A stretch of DNA of 47,353 nt from contig HF999649.1 in NCBI GenBank assembly GCA_000434055.1, forward strand, positions 195,369-242,721, given 5' to 3'. The notes under the pieces were generated by a model. It saw only the letters and a program-made list of their open reading frames with translations, did no database searches and was not told where the DNA came from. Positions 25,370-34,998 of the stretch are shown in pieces (positions within the stretch are counted from its first letter, which is position 1; each line of letters starts with the position of its first letter). This DNA comes from Ruminococcus sp. CAG:488. GTDB taxonomy: Bacteria; Bacillota; Clostridia; Oscillospirales; Acutalibacteraceae. The position numbers were made by a program, and so were the translations under genes.

Positions 25370-26725
25370 TTATTTTATTCTGCCGTAAAGGTCGTTTATA
25401 ACATCCTCAAGCGCCATGCCGCGGCTCGCCTTGAAAAGAACCGCGTCGCCGGGCTTAAGCGTTTCAAAAAGCTTGTCGGCAAGCGCCTTCTTATCCGTGA
25501 AGCCATATACCTCACAAACACCGCACTCCCTCGCCTTTTCTGCCGAGGCAAGCGACCTTTCGCCGTAGGTCATAAAAACATCAACCTTTGCTTTTGCCGC
25601 GAGCAGACCTGCATTTCTGTGCGATTCCTCACTTATTGTGCCAAGCTCCAGCATATCGCCGAGAACCGCAATTTTTCTTTCCGCCTTCATCTCAGAGAGC
25701 ATTTTCAAAGCCGCTCTTTGCGAATCGGGGCTTGCATTGTAGCAGTCCTCAATGAACTTTATTCCGTTAAGAGTCTTCATACGCTGTCTCATGCCGGATG
25801 GAGTGTACTTTGCAAGTCCTTTGACAGCCTCCTCGGCGGTGACGCCGAGCTGCACACCCGTTCCGAAAGCGGCAAGAGCGTTATATACATTATGTCTACC
25901 GATAGTCGGAATAACGACATGCTGATTTTTGCCGTCATAAACTATATCAAATTCAGTGCTTTCATCGCACTGTTCAATGTTAACTGCTCTGAAATCACAG
26001 GTTTTATCGTCGATTCCGTAGTAAATCACAGGATGATTCTCAATGACCGCACCCGCAAGATAAGGGTCGTCACCGTTGAGAAGAATAGGGCAGTTTTCAC
26101 GGAGTCCGTCAAGAATTTCAAGCTTCGCCTTGAGGATATTCTCTCTTGAGCCGAGGTTTTCCATATGAGAAACGCCTATATTGCTGATTATTGCAATTGT
26201 CGGCTCGGCAATGAGAGAAAGCTCGGAGATCTCTCCCCTGTTGCTCATGCCCATCTCGATAACTGCTGCCTGAGTGTCCTCATCCATTCTAAGAAGCGTT
26301 CTCGGCAGACCGATGTTATTATTCAGGTTGCCCTCTGTCTTAAGCGCATTAAACTTCTCGTTGAGCACAAACCATGTCATTTCCTTTGTGGTCGTTTTGC
26401 CGACGCTGCCTGTCAGACCGACAACGGGAATATCAAATGTCGTTCTGTACCAATGAGCGAGTGCCATAAGAGCCTTGTGGGTATCCTCAACTCTGAGCAT
26501 GGGGCCGTCTGCGTCAACATCGTGATGAACGATTGCCGCCGAAGCACCGTTTGCAAAAGCGGAAGCGGTGAAATCGTGGCCGTCAAAGTTTTCGCCCTTG
26601 ATTGCGATATAAAGACAACCGGGCTTACAAAGTCTTGAGTCTATACAAACCTCTGTAAATTCCGCATCAATATTAAATGTTCCGCCGATGTGCTCGGCAA
26701 TTTCTTTTAAAGTAAGCTTTTTCAT
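25370..26725 (-). CDS. murF: UDP-MurNAc-tripeptide:D-Ala-D-Ala ligase
   Basis: 451-residue ATP-dependent ligase that completes the pentapeptide. The P-loop region VVGLTGSVGKTTTKEM, then LNNNIGLPRTLLRMD, and FIEDCYNASPDSQRAAL are MurF-specific. It overlaps murE by 4 nt (ATGA), implying coupled translation, and is followed by mraY after 23 nt. Confidence 0.95.
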   Translation of the reverse strand: MKKLTLKEIAEHIGGTFNIDAEFTEVCIDSRLCKPGCLYIAIKGENFDGHDFTASAFANGASAAIVHHDVDADGPMLRVEDTHKALMALAHWYRTTFDIPVVGLTGSVGKTTTKEMTWFVLNEKFNALKTEGNLNNNIGLPRTLLRMDEDTQAAVIEMGMSNRGEISELSLIAEPTIAIISNIGVSHMENLGSRENILKAKLEILDGLRENCPILLNGDDPYLAGAVIENHPVIYYGIDDKTCDFRAVNIEQCDESTEFDIVYDGKNQHVVIPTIGRHNVYNALAAFGTGVQLGVTAEEAVKGLAKYTPSGMRQRMKTLNGIKFIEDCYNASPDSQRAALKMLSEMKAERKIAVLGDMLELGTISEESHRNAGLLAAKAKVDVFMTYGERSLASAEKARECGVCEVYGFTDKKALADKLFETLKPGDAVLFKASRGMALEDVINDLYGRIK

Positions 26726-28164
26726 TTTTCAAAATTCGCTCCGTTATCAAGTATTTGCTTCACGATTTCACGTTCATCATAGTGTATCTTCTCCGTCCCG
26801 AAAATCTGATACTTTTCATGGCCCTTTCCCGCAATAAGAACCGTGTCCCCGGGTTTTGCTTCAACGAGAGCCTCTCTTATTGCCTGTGTTCGGTCGGTAA
26901 TGCGGACATAGGAGTTTTTATCGAGTCCGCTGACAATATCGTTAATTATCGAATCGGGATTCTCGGTTCTCGGATTATCCGATGTAACAAAAACCTTATC
27001 CGAATATTTGCAGGCAATTTTGCCCATTATCGGTCTTTTGGTCTTGTCTCTGTCTCCGCCGCAGCCGAATACGGTTATCAGTCTTTTGTCATATACTTCC
27101 CTGACCGTTTTAAGAACATTTTCAAGAGAATCCGGTGTATGTGCGAAATCAATAAGTATATTGATTTTCCTGTCATTCTTTATCTTCTCTATTCTTCCTC
27201 TGACCGTTTTCATATCGGCGACTGCCTTGACCGCCCTTTTCATGCTGACGTTCATCACCATGCCGACCGTCAGAGCCGCAAGAGAATTGTAAACCGAGAA
27301 TTTGCCTATAACATTATATACTATATCATAGCTTCCGCTTTTTGACGTGAGCTTATACTCAACCCCGTCATGGTGAAGCCTGACTTTTTCTGCCATAACA
27401 TCAGCGTCTGTGTCAATTGCATATGTTACAGTTTTATTCCTTGTATTCTTTTTCATAAACGGCGCATATTCATCGTCCGCATTTATAACGCAAATATCAC
27501 TGCTTTGCATCAATATCGCCTTTGCTTCGGCGTAGCTTTCCATAGATTTATGATAGTCGAGATGCTCACGTGAAAGATTCGTATAAACTCCGATATCAAA
27601 ATTTATTCCGTAAAGTCTTTTTTGAACCAAAGCCTGTGACGAGGCCTCCATTATGCAAACATCACAGCCTGCCATCTTCATCATATATAAATATCTGTGA
27701 AGCACCGACGGATCGGGCGTCGTATAATCGGCAGGATATTTTTCGTTGCCTATTGCAACTCCGACAGTGCCGACAACGCCGACCTTGTAGCCGTTCTCTT
27801 CAAGAATCTTTTTTATAATAAAGGCTGTTGTTGTCTTGCCGTTTGTGCCCGTTACGCCTATCATTTTGAACTTTCTGTGACAGTTGCCGTAATAATTGGC
27901 ACACATGAGTGCATAAGCCTCTCTCGTATCATTAACGATTATGCTGTTTTTTATTCCCATGTCACGCTCACATATTACAACTGCGGCTCCTCTTTCGACA
28001 GCCCTGCGTGCATAGTCGTGTCCGTCATTTTTGTTTCCCTTTATACAAACAAAAGCGCTTGAATTCCTTACCTTTCTTGAATCGTCGGTCACGTTAGCGA
28101 TTTCAGGATTAAGGGTGTAACCGTTTTTTATTTCAATTCCGTCAAGCAATTCCTGCAGCTTCAT
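26722..28164 (-). CDS. murE: UDP-MurNAc-tripeptide synthetase, meso-DAP type
   Basis: 480-residue ligase adding the third stem-peptide residue. GVTGTNGKTTTAFIIKKIL is the P-loop and YTTPDPSVLHRYL the substrate loop. SDNPRTENP contains the DNPR motif that selects meso-diaminopimelate over lysine, so this organism should have DAP-type peptidoglycan. GGAGG lies ~6 nt before the ATG. Confidence 0.95.
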   Translation of the reverse strand: MKLQELLDGIEIKNGYTLNPEIANVTDDSRKVRNSSAFVCIKGNKNDGHDYARRAVERGAAVVICERDMGIKNSIIVNDTREAYALMCANYYGNCHRKFKMIGVTGTNGKTTTAFIIKKILEENGYKVGVVGTVGVAIGNEKYPADYTTPDPSVLHRYLYMMKMAGCDVCIMEASSQALVQKRLYGINFDIGVYTNLSREHLDYHKSMESYAEAKAILMQSSDICVINADDEYAPFMKKNTRNKTVTYAIDTDADVMAEKVRLHHDGVEYKLTSKSGSYDIVYNVIGKFSVYNSLAALTVGMVMNVSMKRAVKAVADMKTVRGRIEKIKNDRKINILIDFAHTPDSLENVLKTVREVYDKRLITVFGCGGDRDKTKRPIMGKIACKYSDKVFVTSDNPRTENPDSIINDIVSGLDKNSYVRITDRTQAIREALVEAKPGDTVLIAGKGHEKYQIFGTEKIHYDEREIVKQILDNGANFEK

Positions 28165-28202
28165 AGTTACCTCCGTTCAAAAAACTGACATGCTGTATTG
28201 CC

Positions 28203-30509
28203 TTAATGATCCGAAACTCCCGATGTTGTTCTGAAATATACCGTTACGGTAGAACCGTATTCTATTTCCGAATTTTTCAGCGAGCTTTGACGGTAAGCCG
28301 TCATACTCTCATCGGACAGAGAATTTCCGGATACTTTAATATTTATACCCGCATTTATTGCGGCATAATTAGCTTCCGTTATCGTCATTCCCGTGAAATC
28401 GGGAACAACCGTTTTCAGCTTTTTCTTCTGCTCGTCGGTATAGAGAACAACAACTCCGCCCTGCGGAATATACTGTCCCGAAGCCGGCATCTGCGAAAGA
28501 ACTTTGTCACCGTCACCGACGACACGAACGCTGAACTTATTATCCTCAAGAGAGGACTGAGCCTCGCCGACAGCCTTGCCCGTAACGCTCGGAACCTGGA
28601 CGTCAAGCAAAGCCTTCTCGGAATCGTTGTACTGACGCTCAATATTGAGATAAGTGAGCGTATTTTCGATAACCTCGCCTGCAACCGGGGCCGCAACTGC
28701 TCCGCCGCCCGTTGCTCCCTCGGGCTCATCTACAACGATAAGCACGGTAACCTGAGGATCGTTTGACGGTGCTACTCCGACAAAGGACGCCGCAACCTCG
28801 CCCGGTTTGTTCAGCTTGTCGGAAGTACCTGTCTTGCCGCCGACTCTGTAGCCCGCAACATAGGCATTTCTCGCCGTTCCGTTGAGAGCGACCTGCTCCA
28901 TTGAAGCCATGATTTTTTCCGATGTTGATTCGGAAATGACCTGTCTCTTTTCAATCGGCTGTGTCTGAGAAACAACATTGCCCTCGCTGTCAAGAGTCTT
29001 GCTGACAACATACGGCTGCATAAGCTTGCCGTCGTTTGCGATGGCATTGACTGCCGTTATCATCTGTATCGGCGTGATCTGGAAGGACTGACCGAACGAT
29101 GAGCTGGCAAGGTTTACCTTTGTCATTTTGTCCTTTTCAAAGTAGGTTACGCCTGCCTTCGGTGCGGTTTCACCCGGAAGGTCGATACCTGTTTTTTCGG
29201 TAAATCCGAAGGCTTCAAAATATTTATAGAAGGTATCAACGCCGAGTCGCTGACCGATGGTGATGAAATAGGGGTTACAGGAATTCATAAGACCCTCGGT
29301 AAGAGTCTGGGTTCCGTGACCTGCCGTGTTATGGCATGAATAGATTCTGTCTGCAACGGATATTGAGCCTGTGCAAGTGAACTTTTCGTCATATTTAACG
29401 GCGTTCTCCTCAAGTCCGGCAGCCATGGTTATAACCTTGAAAACCGAGCCGGGCTCATATGTATCCGTAAGCGCTCTGTTGTTCCACTGAGCGTACATTG
29501 CGTTTTTCTCCGCCTCGTCCTTTTCTGCGGTATCGGTAATTTTATTGAGCGACTCAACCGTTCTTTTGTCATAAACTGTGTACGGGTCGTTCGGGTCATA
29601 GTCGCCCTTGGAGGACATTGCAAGAATAGCACCGGTTTTAACGTCCATAACAATGCCCGTGCAGCTCGCCGCCTTGCTTGTTTCATAGCAGGAGAAAAGC
29701 GCATTTTCGAGATATCTTTGTATCGTTTCGTCTATTGTCAGGACAAGGCTCGTTCCCTGCTTTGCCTCATAAACGGACTTATACTCAATATCCTGTGCAA
29801 CGGAGGAATTGCTCCTTGCCGAAATCACTCTGCCGTCAACGCCCGTCAGTGTGCTGTTGTAGTATTCCTCGATTCCGGAAAGACCGTTATTATCCGTTCC
29901 CGTGAAGCCGAGAATTTGCGAGGCAAGCGTCGAATAGGGATAGTAACGCTTAACGTCCTCGTCAATCATAACGATAGAGCCGAAGCTTTGCTCCTGATTG
30001 TCCTTATCAAGGAAAGTGCCCTTTATAAAGGCTTCCAGCTTATCCTTTGCTTCTTTTTCCACCTTGGTTTTGATGCTTACGCTGTTGTATTGCTTATATG
30101 ATGCCTTATCTTCAAGATACTTTCTCGAAACGCCGAGAACGCTCGAAAGGGTCGAATACACCTTCTCCTGAGCCTGAGCCGGAATATCGGCAAAAGCGGT
30201 CGCATTGAGAGAAATCTTCCAAGCCGAGGCACTCTGGGCAAGAACCGACATATTAGCGTCATAAATAATGCCCCTCTGTGCGGTTATCGCCGTATCGCTG
30301 AGCTGCTGAGTCTCCGCCTTTGTTTTGAAGAAATCTCCCTTGTAAAGCTGAGTATACGCCATGCCGAATATTGTGGCACCGAATCCGAGAATGATGATTA
30401 TCGCAAGCAGGCGCATTGTTCTCTTTTGGAGATTTTTCATTATTATTTTTTTAGGTCTGAGAAAACCGTTTGTGCCTCTTTGCAACCCTATCATCCTTTC
30501 GCTCTTCAT
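28203..30509 (-). CDS. Class B penicillin-binding protein with two PASTA domains (PBP2/SpoVD type)
   Basis: Up to 768 residues: short cytoplasmic part, one membrane helix, dimerisation domain, transpeptidase domain, and two C-terminal PASTA repeats (starting ~VQVPSVTGKAVGEA and ~TVVPDFTGMTITEA). The catalytic motifs are S-V-F-K in EPGSVFKVITMAAG, SCN in LMNSCNPYF, and KTG in GGKTGTSDK. It crosslinks septal or spore peptidoglycan with FtsW. The start is uncertain: ATG 30509 has AAGGG 13 nt away, while ATG 30494 has GAAGAG at a better spacing. PASTA repeats make both SpoVD and vegetative PBP2B candidates. Confidence 0.92.
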   Translation of the reverse strand: MKSERMIGLQRGTNGFLRPKKIIMKNLQKRTMRLLAIIIILGFGATIFGMAYTQLYKGDFFKTKAETQQLSDTAITAQRGIIYDANMSVLAQSASAWKISLNATAFADIPAQAQEKVYSTLSSVLGVSRKYLEDKASYKQYNSVSIKTKVEKEAKDKLEAFIKGTFLDKDNQEQSFGSIVMIDEDVKRYYPYSTLASQILGFTGTDNNGLSGIEEYYNSTLTGVDGRVISARSNSSVAQDIEYKSVYEAKQGTSLVLTIDETIQRYLENALFSCYETSKAASCTGIVMDVKTGAILAMSSKGDYDPNDPYTVYDKRTVESLNKITDTAEKDEAEKNAMYAQWNNRALTDTYEPGSVFKVITMAAGLEENAVKYDEKFTCTGSISVADRIYSCHNTAGHGTQTLTEGLMNSCNPYFITIGQRLGVDTFYKYFEAFGFTEKTGIDLPGETAPKAGVTYFEKDKMTKVNLASSSFGQSFQITPIQMITAVNAIANDGKLMQPYVVSKTLDSEGNVVSQTQPIEKRQVISESTSEKIMASMEQVALNGTARNAYVAGYRVGGKTGTSDKLNKPGEVAASFVGVAPSNDPQVTVLIVVDEPEGATGGGAVAAPVAGEVIENTLTYLNIERQYNDSEKALLDVQVPSVTGKAVGEAQSSLEDNKFSVRVVGDGDKVLSQMPASGQYIPQGGVVVLYTDEQKKKLKTVVPDFTGMTITEANYAAINAGINIKVSGNSLSDESMTAYRQSSLKNSEIEYGSTVTVYFRTTSGVSDH

Positions 30510-30539
30510 TTTTGCGCTGTACCCTTAAAATCACTCTAA

Positions 30540-30560
30540 GGGCGGATAAAAAATCCGCCC
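30540..30560 (-). promoter_or_regulatory. GC-rich stem-loop between ftsL and the PBP gene
   Basis: GGGCGGAT and ATCCGCCC form a perfect 8-bp stem with a 5-nt T loop on the minus strand, 30-50 nt before the PBP start. No T-run follows, so it is not an obvious terminator; an RNA processing or stability element is possible. Confidence 0.5.
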
Positions 30561-30602
30561 TCACCGTTCATATTATAAATATGTCTGATATCGTTTTTAT
30601 AT

Positions 30603-31082
30603 TCATTGATTCGTATCCTTCTGAGCTGACTTTGTGTTGTTATCATCCTCTGACATATCAAAATATCTTACCTGATAGCTTTCACGCTTAACCATGCCGA
30701 GCTTTGTCTGAGCATATTCCTCAATTTTATCCATCGACATAAGAGAGTTGAACTGCATCTGCAAGCGTACATTTTCGCTCTGTGCGGTTTTGAGAGCCGT
30801 TCTCTCGTCGGCAAGCTCGCTCTGATAATTTGTCAGCATTACTCTGCTGTAGATAAGCGAGCCGAGTATAAGCAATGCGGCAATGGCAATAATTCCTGCT
30901 CTGAGTGCAGCGATCCTGCTGGCTCTTACCTCTGTCTTTGCCTGTTCAAAGCTGATCGGCTTCGGATTGATTACTGTCGGGATTTCAATTTTTTTCTTTT
31001 TGCGTTCAACTGGAACATATCCGTTTTTTGTATTATCGAACAAGTCGAGATCAAGGGCCAAGCCGTCATTACGATTAGCCAT
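30603..31082 (-). CDS. ftsL: FtsL-like cell division protein
   Basis: 159 residues: a charged cytoplasmic N-terminus of ~60 residues with a KKKKIE patch, one membrane helix (IIAIAALLILGSLIYSRVML), then a leucine-zipper-like coiled coil ending in IEEYAQTKLGMVKRE, which is typical of FtsL/DivIC-type proteins. The position between rsmH and the PBP gene is that of ftsL. The extended polar C-terminus is lineage-specific. Confidence 0.85.
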   Translation of the reverse strand: MANRNDGLALDLDLFDNTKNGYVPVERKKKKIEIPTVINPKPISFEQAKTEVRASRIAALRAGIIAIAALLILGSLIYSRVMLTNYQSELADERTALKTAQSENVRLQMQFNSLMSMDKIEEYAQTKLGMVKRESYQVRYFDMSEDDNNTKSAQKDTNQ

Positions 31083-31141
31083 ATCCGTCAGCTCCTTTCA
31101 AAATTTAACGTCATTTTAATTTAATCTTTCTTATTTTTGTT

Positions 31142-32065
31142 TTATATCTTTTCTATTGCTCTGAGCCTTGCGCTGTGTGCTCTGAAATTCTCACCAACCT
31201 CATTCTCCGTCGGTGCCTTCGACTTGAACGGGAGCTTACCTCTCGGCTTTCTGCCGCAGACGCAAACGGGAAATTCAGGCGGACAAATGCAGCCCTCACA
31301 GAATTTATTGAACTTCTTTTTAACTATTCTGTCCTCAAGCGAATGGAATGTGATTATCGCTATCCTGCCCGAGGGGTTGAGTGCCTCAAACATATCGTCA
31401 AGCGCACGTTCAAGCTTTTCAAGCTCGCCGTTTACCTCGATTCTCAGCGCCTGAAACGTCTTTCGTGCCGGGTGTCCGTCACGCTTGGCTTTCATAGGCA
31501 TCGAAGCCTTAATTATATCAACAAGCTCAAAGGTCGTTTCAATCGGCTTCTTCTCCCTCGCCTTGACGATATTCCTTGCAATCGACGGAGCAAATTTTTC
31601 CTCACCGTAGGTGTAAATGATTTTTTGCAATTCGCTTTGTGAGGCGGTGTTTACAAGATCTGCGGCGCTCATGCCCTCCATGCTCATTCTCATGTCCAGC
31701 GGTGCATCCTTGTGAAATGAGAATCCGCGTTCGTCGGTATCAAGCTGATGCGAGCTGACTCCGAGATCCGCCATAATTCCGTCCACGCCGTCTATTCCGA
31801 GATTCTCGAGTATCGACGATATATTAACGAAATTGTCGTGAACAATCGTCACTCTGCCGTTATTTTTAAAACGCTCCTGCAAATTCGCGACAGCTTCGGG
31901 GTCTTGGTCGATCGCAATGATCCTGCCCGTCGTCAGTCTTTCGGCAACTGCGGCGCAATGTCCTCCGCCGCCTGCGGTGCAATCAACGTAAATCCCGTCT
32001 GGGCGAACATTGAGAGCGTCTATCGTTTCATTGAATAATACGGGGATATGCTTGAATTCGCTCAT
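31142..32065 (-). CDS. rsmH: 16S rRNA m4C1402 N4-methyltransferase
   Basis: 307-residue SAM-dependent methyltransferase. The stretch HIPVLFNETIDALNVRPDG, then YVDCTAGGGGHCAAVAERL, begins the SAM fold; MADLGVSSHQLDTDERGFSF and TFHSLEDRIVKKKF are RsmH signatures. It modifies the same ribosomal residue (C1402) as RsmI, also encoded in this window. It overlaps mraZ by one base (TGATG). Confidence 0.96.
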   Translation of the reverse strand: MSEFKHIPVLFNETIDALNVRPDGIYVDCTAGGGGHCAAVAERLTTGRIIAIDQDPEAVANLQERFKNNGRVTIVHDNFVNISSILENLGIDGVDGIMADLGVSSHQLDTDERGFSFHKDAPLDMRMSMEGMSAADLVNTASQSELQKIIYTYGEEKFAPSIARNIVKAREKKPIETTFELVDIIKASMPMKAKRDGHPARKTFQALRIEVNGELEKLERALDDMFEALNPSGRIAIITFHSLEDRIVKKKFNKFCEGCICPPEFPVCVCGRKPRGKLPFKSKAPTENEVGENFRAHSARLRAIEKI

Positions 32066-32484
32066 CAGAACGGAACAATGAAGTCGGCAGGCTCGTCATC
32101 CTCTCTCATCATTGCGTCGAAGCGATCCTTCGCCCAAATCTCGGCTCTCTGACCGACACCGATGATAACGATATCACGGACAATGCCTGCTTTTTCGATA
32201 AACCTTGCCGGCAGAACAACGCGGCTCTGCGAATCCATCTCGCAATTCTCGCTGTTGAGAAAAATCGTTCTCTGAAGCTTAGTCCTGTCAACCCCGTCAT
32301 TGACGAACAAAAGCTCGTTGGTAATTTCCTCCCACTGCTCCTCTCTGTAAATTCTGAGGAACTGCTCGCCGGGCTTGGCAAAGACAACAAACTCCTTGCT
32401 GCCGATCATATCTCTGATTTTCGGAGGCATAACTATTCTTTTTTTTGCGTCAAGAGTACGGTCATAATAGCCGTTGAACTGCAT
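32065..32484 (-). CDS. mraZ: MraZ, transcriptional regulator of the dcw cluster
   Basis: 139 residues with two AbrB-like MraZ half-domains: FNGYYDRTLDAKKRIVMPPKI and, later, CEMDSQSRVVLPARFIEKAGI. MraZ binds GTG-containing repeats in its own promoter. ATG 32484 has GGAGG 8 nt upstream; the frame extends to 32574 but without a ribosome site. AGTGGAGTG and GAAGTGGAAG in the leader (32511-32553) could be its binding sites. Confidence 0.95.
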   Translation of the reverse strand: MQFNGYYDRTLDAKKRIVMPPKIRDMIGSKEFVVFAKPGEQFLRIYREEQWEEITNELLFVNDGVDRTKLQRTIFLNSENCEMDSQSRVVLPARFIEKAGIVRDIVIIGVGQRAEIWAKDRFDAMMREDDEPADFIVPF

Positions 32485-32560
32485 AAAAGTTGCCTCCTTT
32501 TCGAAAAACTCTTCCACTTCGTGGGTTTTATGTGTAAATTCACTCCACTTTTGTAACTTT

Positions 32561-32588
32561 ATTATACAATACAATTTCCAAATGTCAA
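32561..32588 (-). promoter_or_regulatory. Main promoter of the dcw cluster
   Basis: Minus strand TTGACA (32588-32583), 16 nt, TATAAT (32566-32561): both hexamers are perfect. Candidate MraZ boxes containing GTGGA lie directly downstream. Confidence 0.85.
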
Positions 32589-32670
32589 GAAAAAATATTG
32601 CACAAAAAGCTTAAATAATATTACAAATTGTTACAAAGCCGGAAATAACTCTTTTCTCAATCAAAAAGTA

Positions 32671-32699
32671 TTGACAACAAACAAAAATATGTTTAAAAT
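32671..32699 (+). promoter_or_regulatory. Promoter of the GH39-EamA unit
   Basis: TTGACA (32671-32676), 17 nt, TAAAAT (32694-32699), divergent from the dcw promoter. Confidence 0.8.
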
Positions 32700-32753
32700 T
32701 CACTTGTGACTTTTCGCTGCAAATAACACACATTATAATTAAGGAATGATTAA

Positions 32754-34052
32754 ATGAAGCTTTTTGTAAATCCCGATAAAATAATCGGCAAAATAAAGCC
32801 TATGAACGCCGTCAACAACGGCCCTGTGTACACCGAAAATGCGGATCAGAATCTGACCAATCTGCCCTATTTTAAGGAAGCTAACATACCCTATGCCAGA
32901 ACTCACGATTCCTCTATCTGCTACGACTACGGCGGGGAGCACACGGTTGACATAATAAACATATTCACGGACTTTGATGCAGATCCTTACTCCCCCGAGT
33001 CCTACGATTTCACGCTGACGGATATGTATCTTGACAATATCGCGCGCTCGGGCGCCCGTGTGTTTTACCGTCTCGGCAACAAGATCGAGCATTGGCCGAA
33101 GCATTACGGAATCATGCCGCCGAAGGATTTCAAGAAATGGGCGGTCATCTGTGAGCATATTATCCGCCACATGAACGAGGGCTGGGCAAACGGTCATCAC
33201 AGAGGCATTGTTTACTGGGAAATCTGGAACGAGCCTGATTTCAACAATAAATGCTGGACGGGCACTCCCGAGGAGTTTTTCGACCTCTTTGAAATCACGG
33301 CGAAACATCTTAAATCCTGCTTTCCCGAAATCAAAATCGGCGGTCCTGCCGTGTGTCGCTACAATGCAGACTGGCTGATTCTTTTCTTTGAAGAGATGAA
33401 GAAGCGTAATGTACCGATGGATTTCTATTCGTGGCATTGCTACTCTTCAAAGGTTGAGGATTTTATAAGAGATACCCGTCTGCACAGAGCCTTGCTCGAC
33501 CGATACGGCTACAATGAAAGCGAGAGCATACTCAACGAATGGAACTATGTCTGCGGTTGGAGCGGCGAAGGATGGAAAAAAAGCCTGGCAACCGAGCTTT
33601 CAATAAAAGGAGCGGCTTTTATCGCCGCCGTTGCAACAGCCTGCCAGCACGAAAAGCTTGATATGCTGATGTATTACGATGCGAGGATCAACTCAACAAT
33701 GAACGGCCTTTTCAGACCCGGCACATTGGAAGTGCGCAAGGGTTACTATCCGCTGAAAATCTGGGGAGAAATGCTTTCAAGCGACGGCGAATGTGAAACA
33801 TCATGTGACATTCCCGACATCTATGCCGTATCCGCCGTTAAAGACGGTGCAAGCGTCACGATGATAACCTATTACTCGGATGACGACGAAGCCTTGCCTC
33901 GCACATTCACCGTTGAGCTTTCGGGCGACGTTCTTCGCACGGTGTATTTGCTCGACAGCACTCACGATATGACAGCTTATGAAACAATTGCTCCGGATTG
34001 CGGCTCATTCAGATTGACCATGCAGCCGAACACTGTGGTGGTAATCAGATAA
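32754..34052 (+). CDS. GH39-like glycoside hydrolase (beta-xylosidase family)
   Basis: 432-residue clan-A TIM-barrel enzyme. VYWEIWNEPDFNNKCW carries the acid/base Glu in the NEP motif; ILNEWNY carries the likely nucleophile Glu about 115 residues later, and FYSWHCYS lies between. The C-terminal ~70 residues form a beta-sandwich. There is no signal peptide, so it should act in the cytoplasm on imported oligosaccharides. GH39 members are beta-xylosidases or alpha-iduronidases; the specificity here is not readable. The next gene begins directly after the stop (TAAATG). Confidence 0.85.
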   Translation: MKLFVNPDKIIGKIKPMNAVNNGPVYTENADQNLTNLPYFKEANIPYARTHDSSICYDYGGEHTVDIINIFTDFDADPYSPESYDFTLTDMYLDNIARSGARVFYRLGNKIEHWPKHYGIMPPKDFKKWAVICEHIIRHMNEGWANGHHRGIVYWEIWNEPDFNNKCWTGTPEEFFDLFEITAKHLKSCFPEIKIGGPAVCRYNADWLILFFEEMKKRNVPMDFYSWHCYSSKVEDFIRDTRLHRALLDRYGYNESESILNEWNYVCGWSGEGWKKSLATELSIKGAAFIAAVATACQHEKLDMLMYYDARINSTMNGLFRPGTLEVRKGYYPLKIWGEMLSSDGECETSCDIPDIYAVSAVKDGASVTMITYYSDDDEALPRTFTVELSGDVLRTVYLLDSTHDMTAYETIAPDCGSFRLTMQPNTVVVIR

Positions 34053-34943
34053 ATGAAAGACTATATTTTTCTTATAATAATTCTCCTTTTGAGAGTTCCT
34101 CAGAATTTTTCAAGCAAAAAGACAAGCGGTCTTGTTACAAACTCGCAATCATACTTTTTGTACGGAACATACAGTTACACTTTGGCAGGACTAATTGCCT
34201 TTGTAATGCTTCTGTTTGACGGAATGTCGGGCTTCAGTCTTCCTGCCGTCGGAATTTCCGCTCTCGGCGCCGTTTCGCTCGCCGTCAGCCTGTTCTGCAG
34301 CATCGAGGCGCTCAAAAGCGGCGTAATGGTTCTCGCCGCAATGGCCAGCTCGGCAGGACTTCTTCTCCCGTGTATTGCAGGAATTTTCATGTTTAACGAG
34401 CCTATGAAACCTATGCAGTTTATCGGAATTGCACTGCTCATTTTTTCCGGATGGCTTTTAATCGGTTATTCAAAAGAGCAGACAGGCAGCTTTACGCCGA
34501 GAACACTGCTTCTTCTAATCGGAAGTATGCTTTCCAACGGTTCGGTCATGCTCGCTCAAAAGATGTTTTCGAAATATCTGCCCGACACCAGTGTTTCAAT
34601 CTTCTCGTTTTTGACATTCGGTCTTATCGGAATAGGAATGTTTATCGGCCTTGTTCCGTCGCTTCTCAGTCAGAGCGGCAGAGCCAAAATTGCGGCAGTT
34701 CCAAAGCCTGTTTTTTTGTACGGTACAATTTCGTCAATCATTCTGCTTGCCATCAATCAGCTTGCAACGCTTGCGGGACGCAATGTTCCCTCGGCAATCA
34801 TGTTCCCGATAAACGACGGCGGAGCAACGATAATAACGGCGATTACGGCGGCAATTTTCTTCAAAGAAAAGCTCACCGTTCGCAGTGTTTGCGGACTGAT
34901 TCTCGGAATAGGTTCGCTCATAGTAATCAATCTTTTCGGATAA
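34053..34943 (+). CDS. EamA/DMT-family transporter
   Basis: 296 residues with ten hydrophobic segments in two similar halves, the layout of the drug/metabolite transporter superfamily. EPMKPMQFIGIALLIFSGW ends the first half and KEKLTVRSVCGLILGIGSL the second, both in the typical EamA end-of-repeat position. There is no intergenic space after the GH39 gene, so a sugar or metabolite linked to that enzyme is a plausible substrate. Confidence 0.85.
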   Translation: MKDYIFLIIILLLRVPQNFSSKKTSGLVTNSQSYFLYGTYSYTLAGLIAFVMLLFDGMSGFSLPAVGISALGAVSLAVSLFCSIEALKSGVMVLAAMASSAGLLLPCIAGIFMFNEPMKPMQFIGIALLIFSGWLLIGYSKEQTGSFTPRTLLLLIGSMLSNGSVMLAQKMFSKYLPDTSVSIFSFLTFGLIGIGMFIGLVPSLLSQSGRAKIAAVPKPVFLYGTISSIILLAINQLATLAGRNVPSAIMFPINDGGATIITAITAAIFFKEKLTVRSVCGLILGIGSLIVINLFG

Positions 34944-34990
34944 AAAAGCACACCTCAAAAGCATCATACTTTTGGGGTGTGTTTCGATTT
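34944..34990. terminator. Bidirectional terminator between eamA and uvrA
   Basis: ACACCTCAAAAG pairs with CTTTTGGGGTGT around CATCATA (within 34946-34984), flanked by an A-run on the left and TTTCGATTTT on the right. Confidence 0.85.
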
Positions 34991-34998
34991 TATACAAT

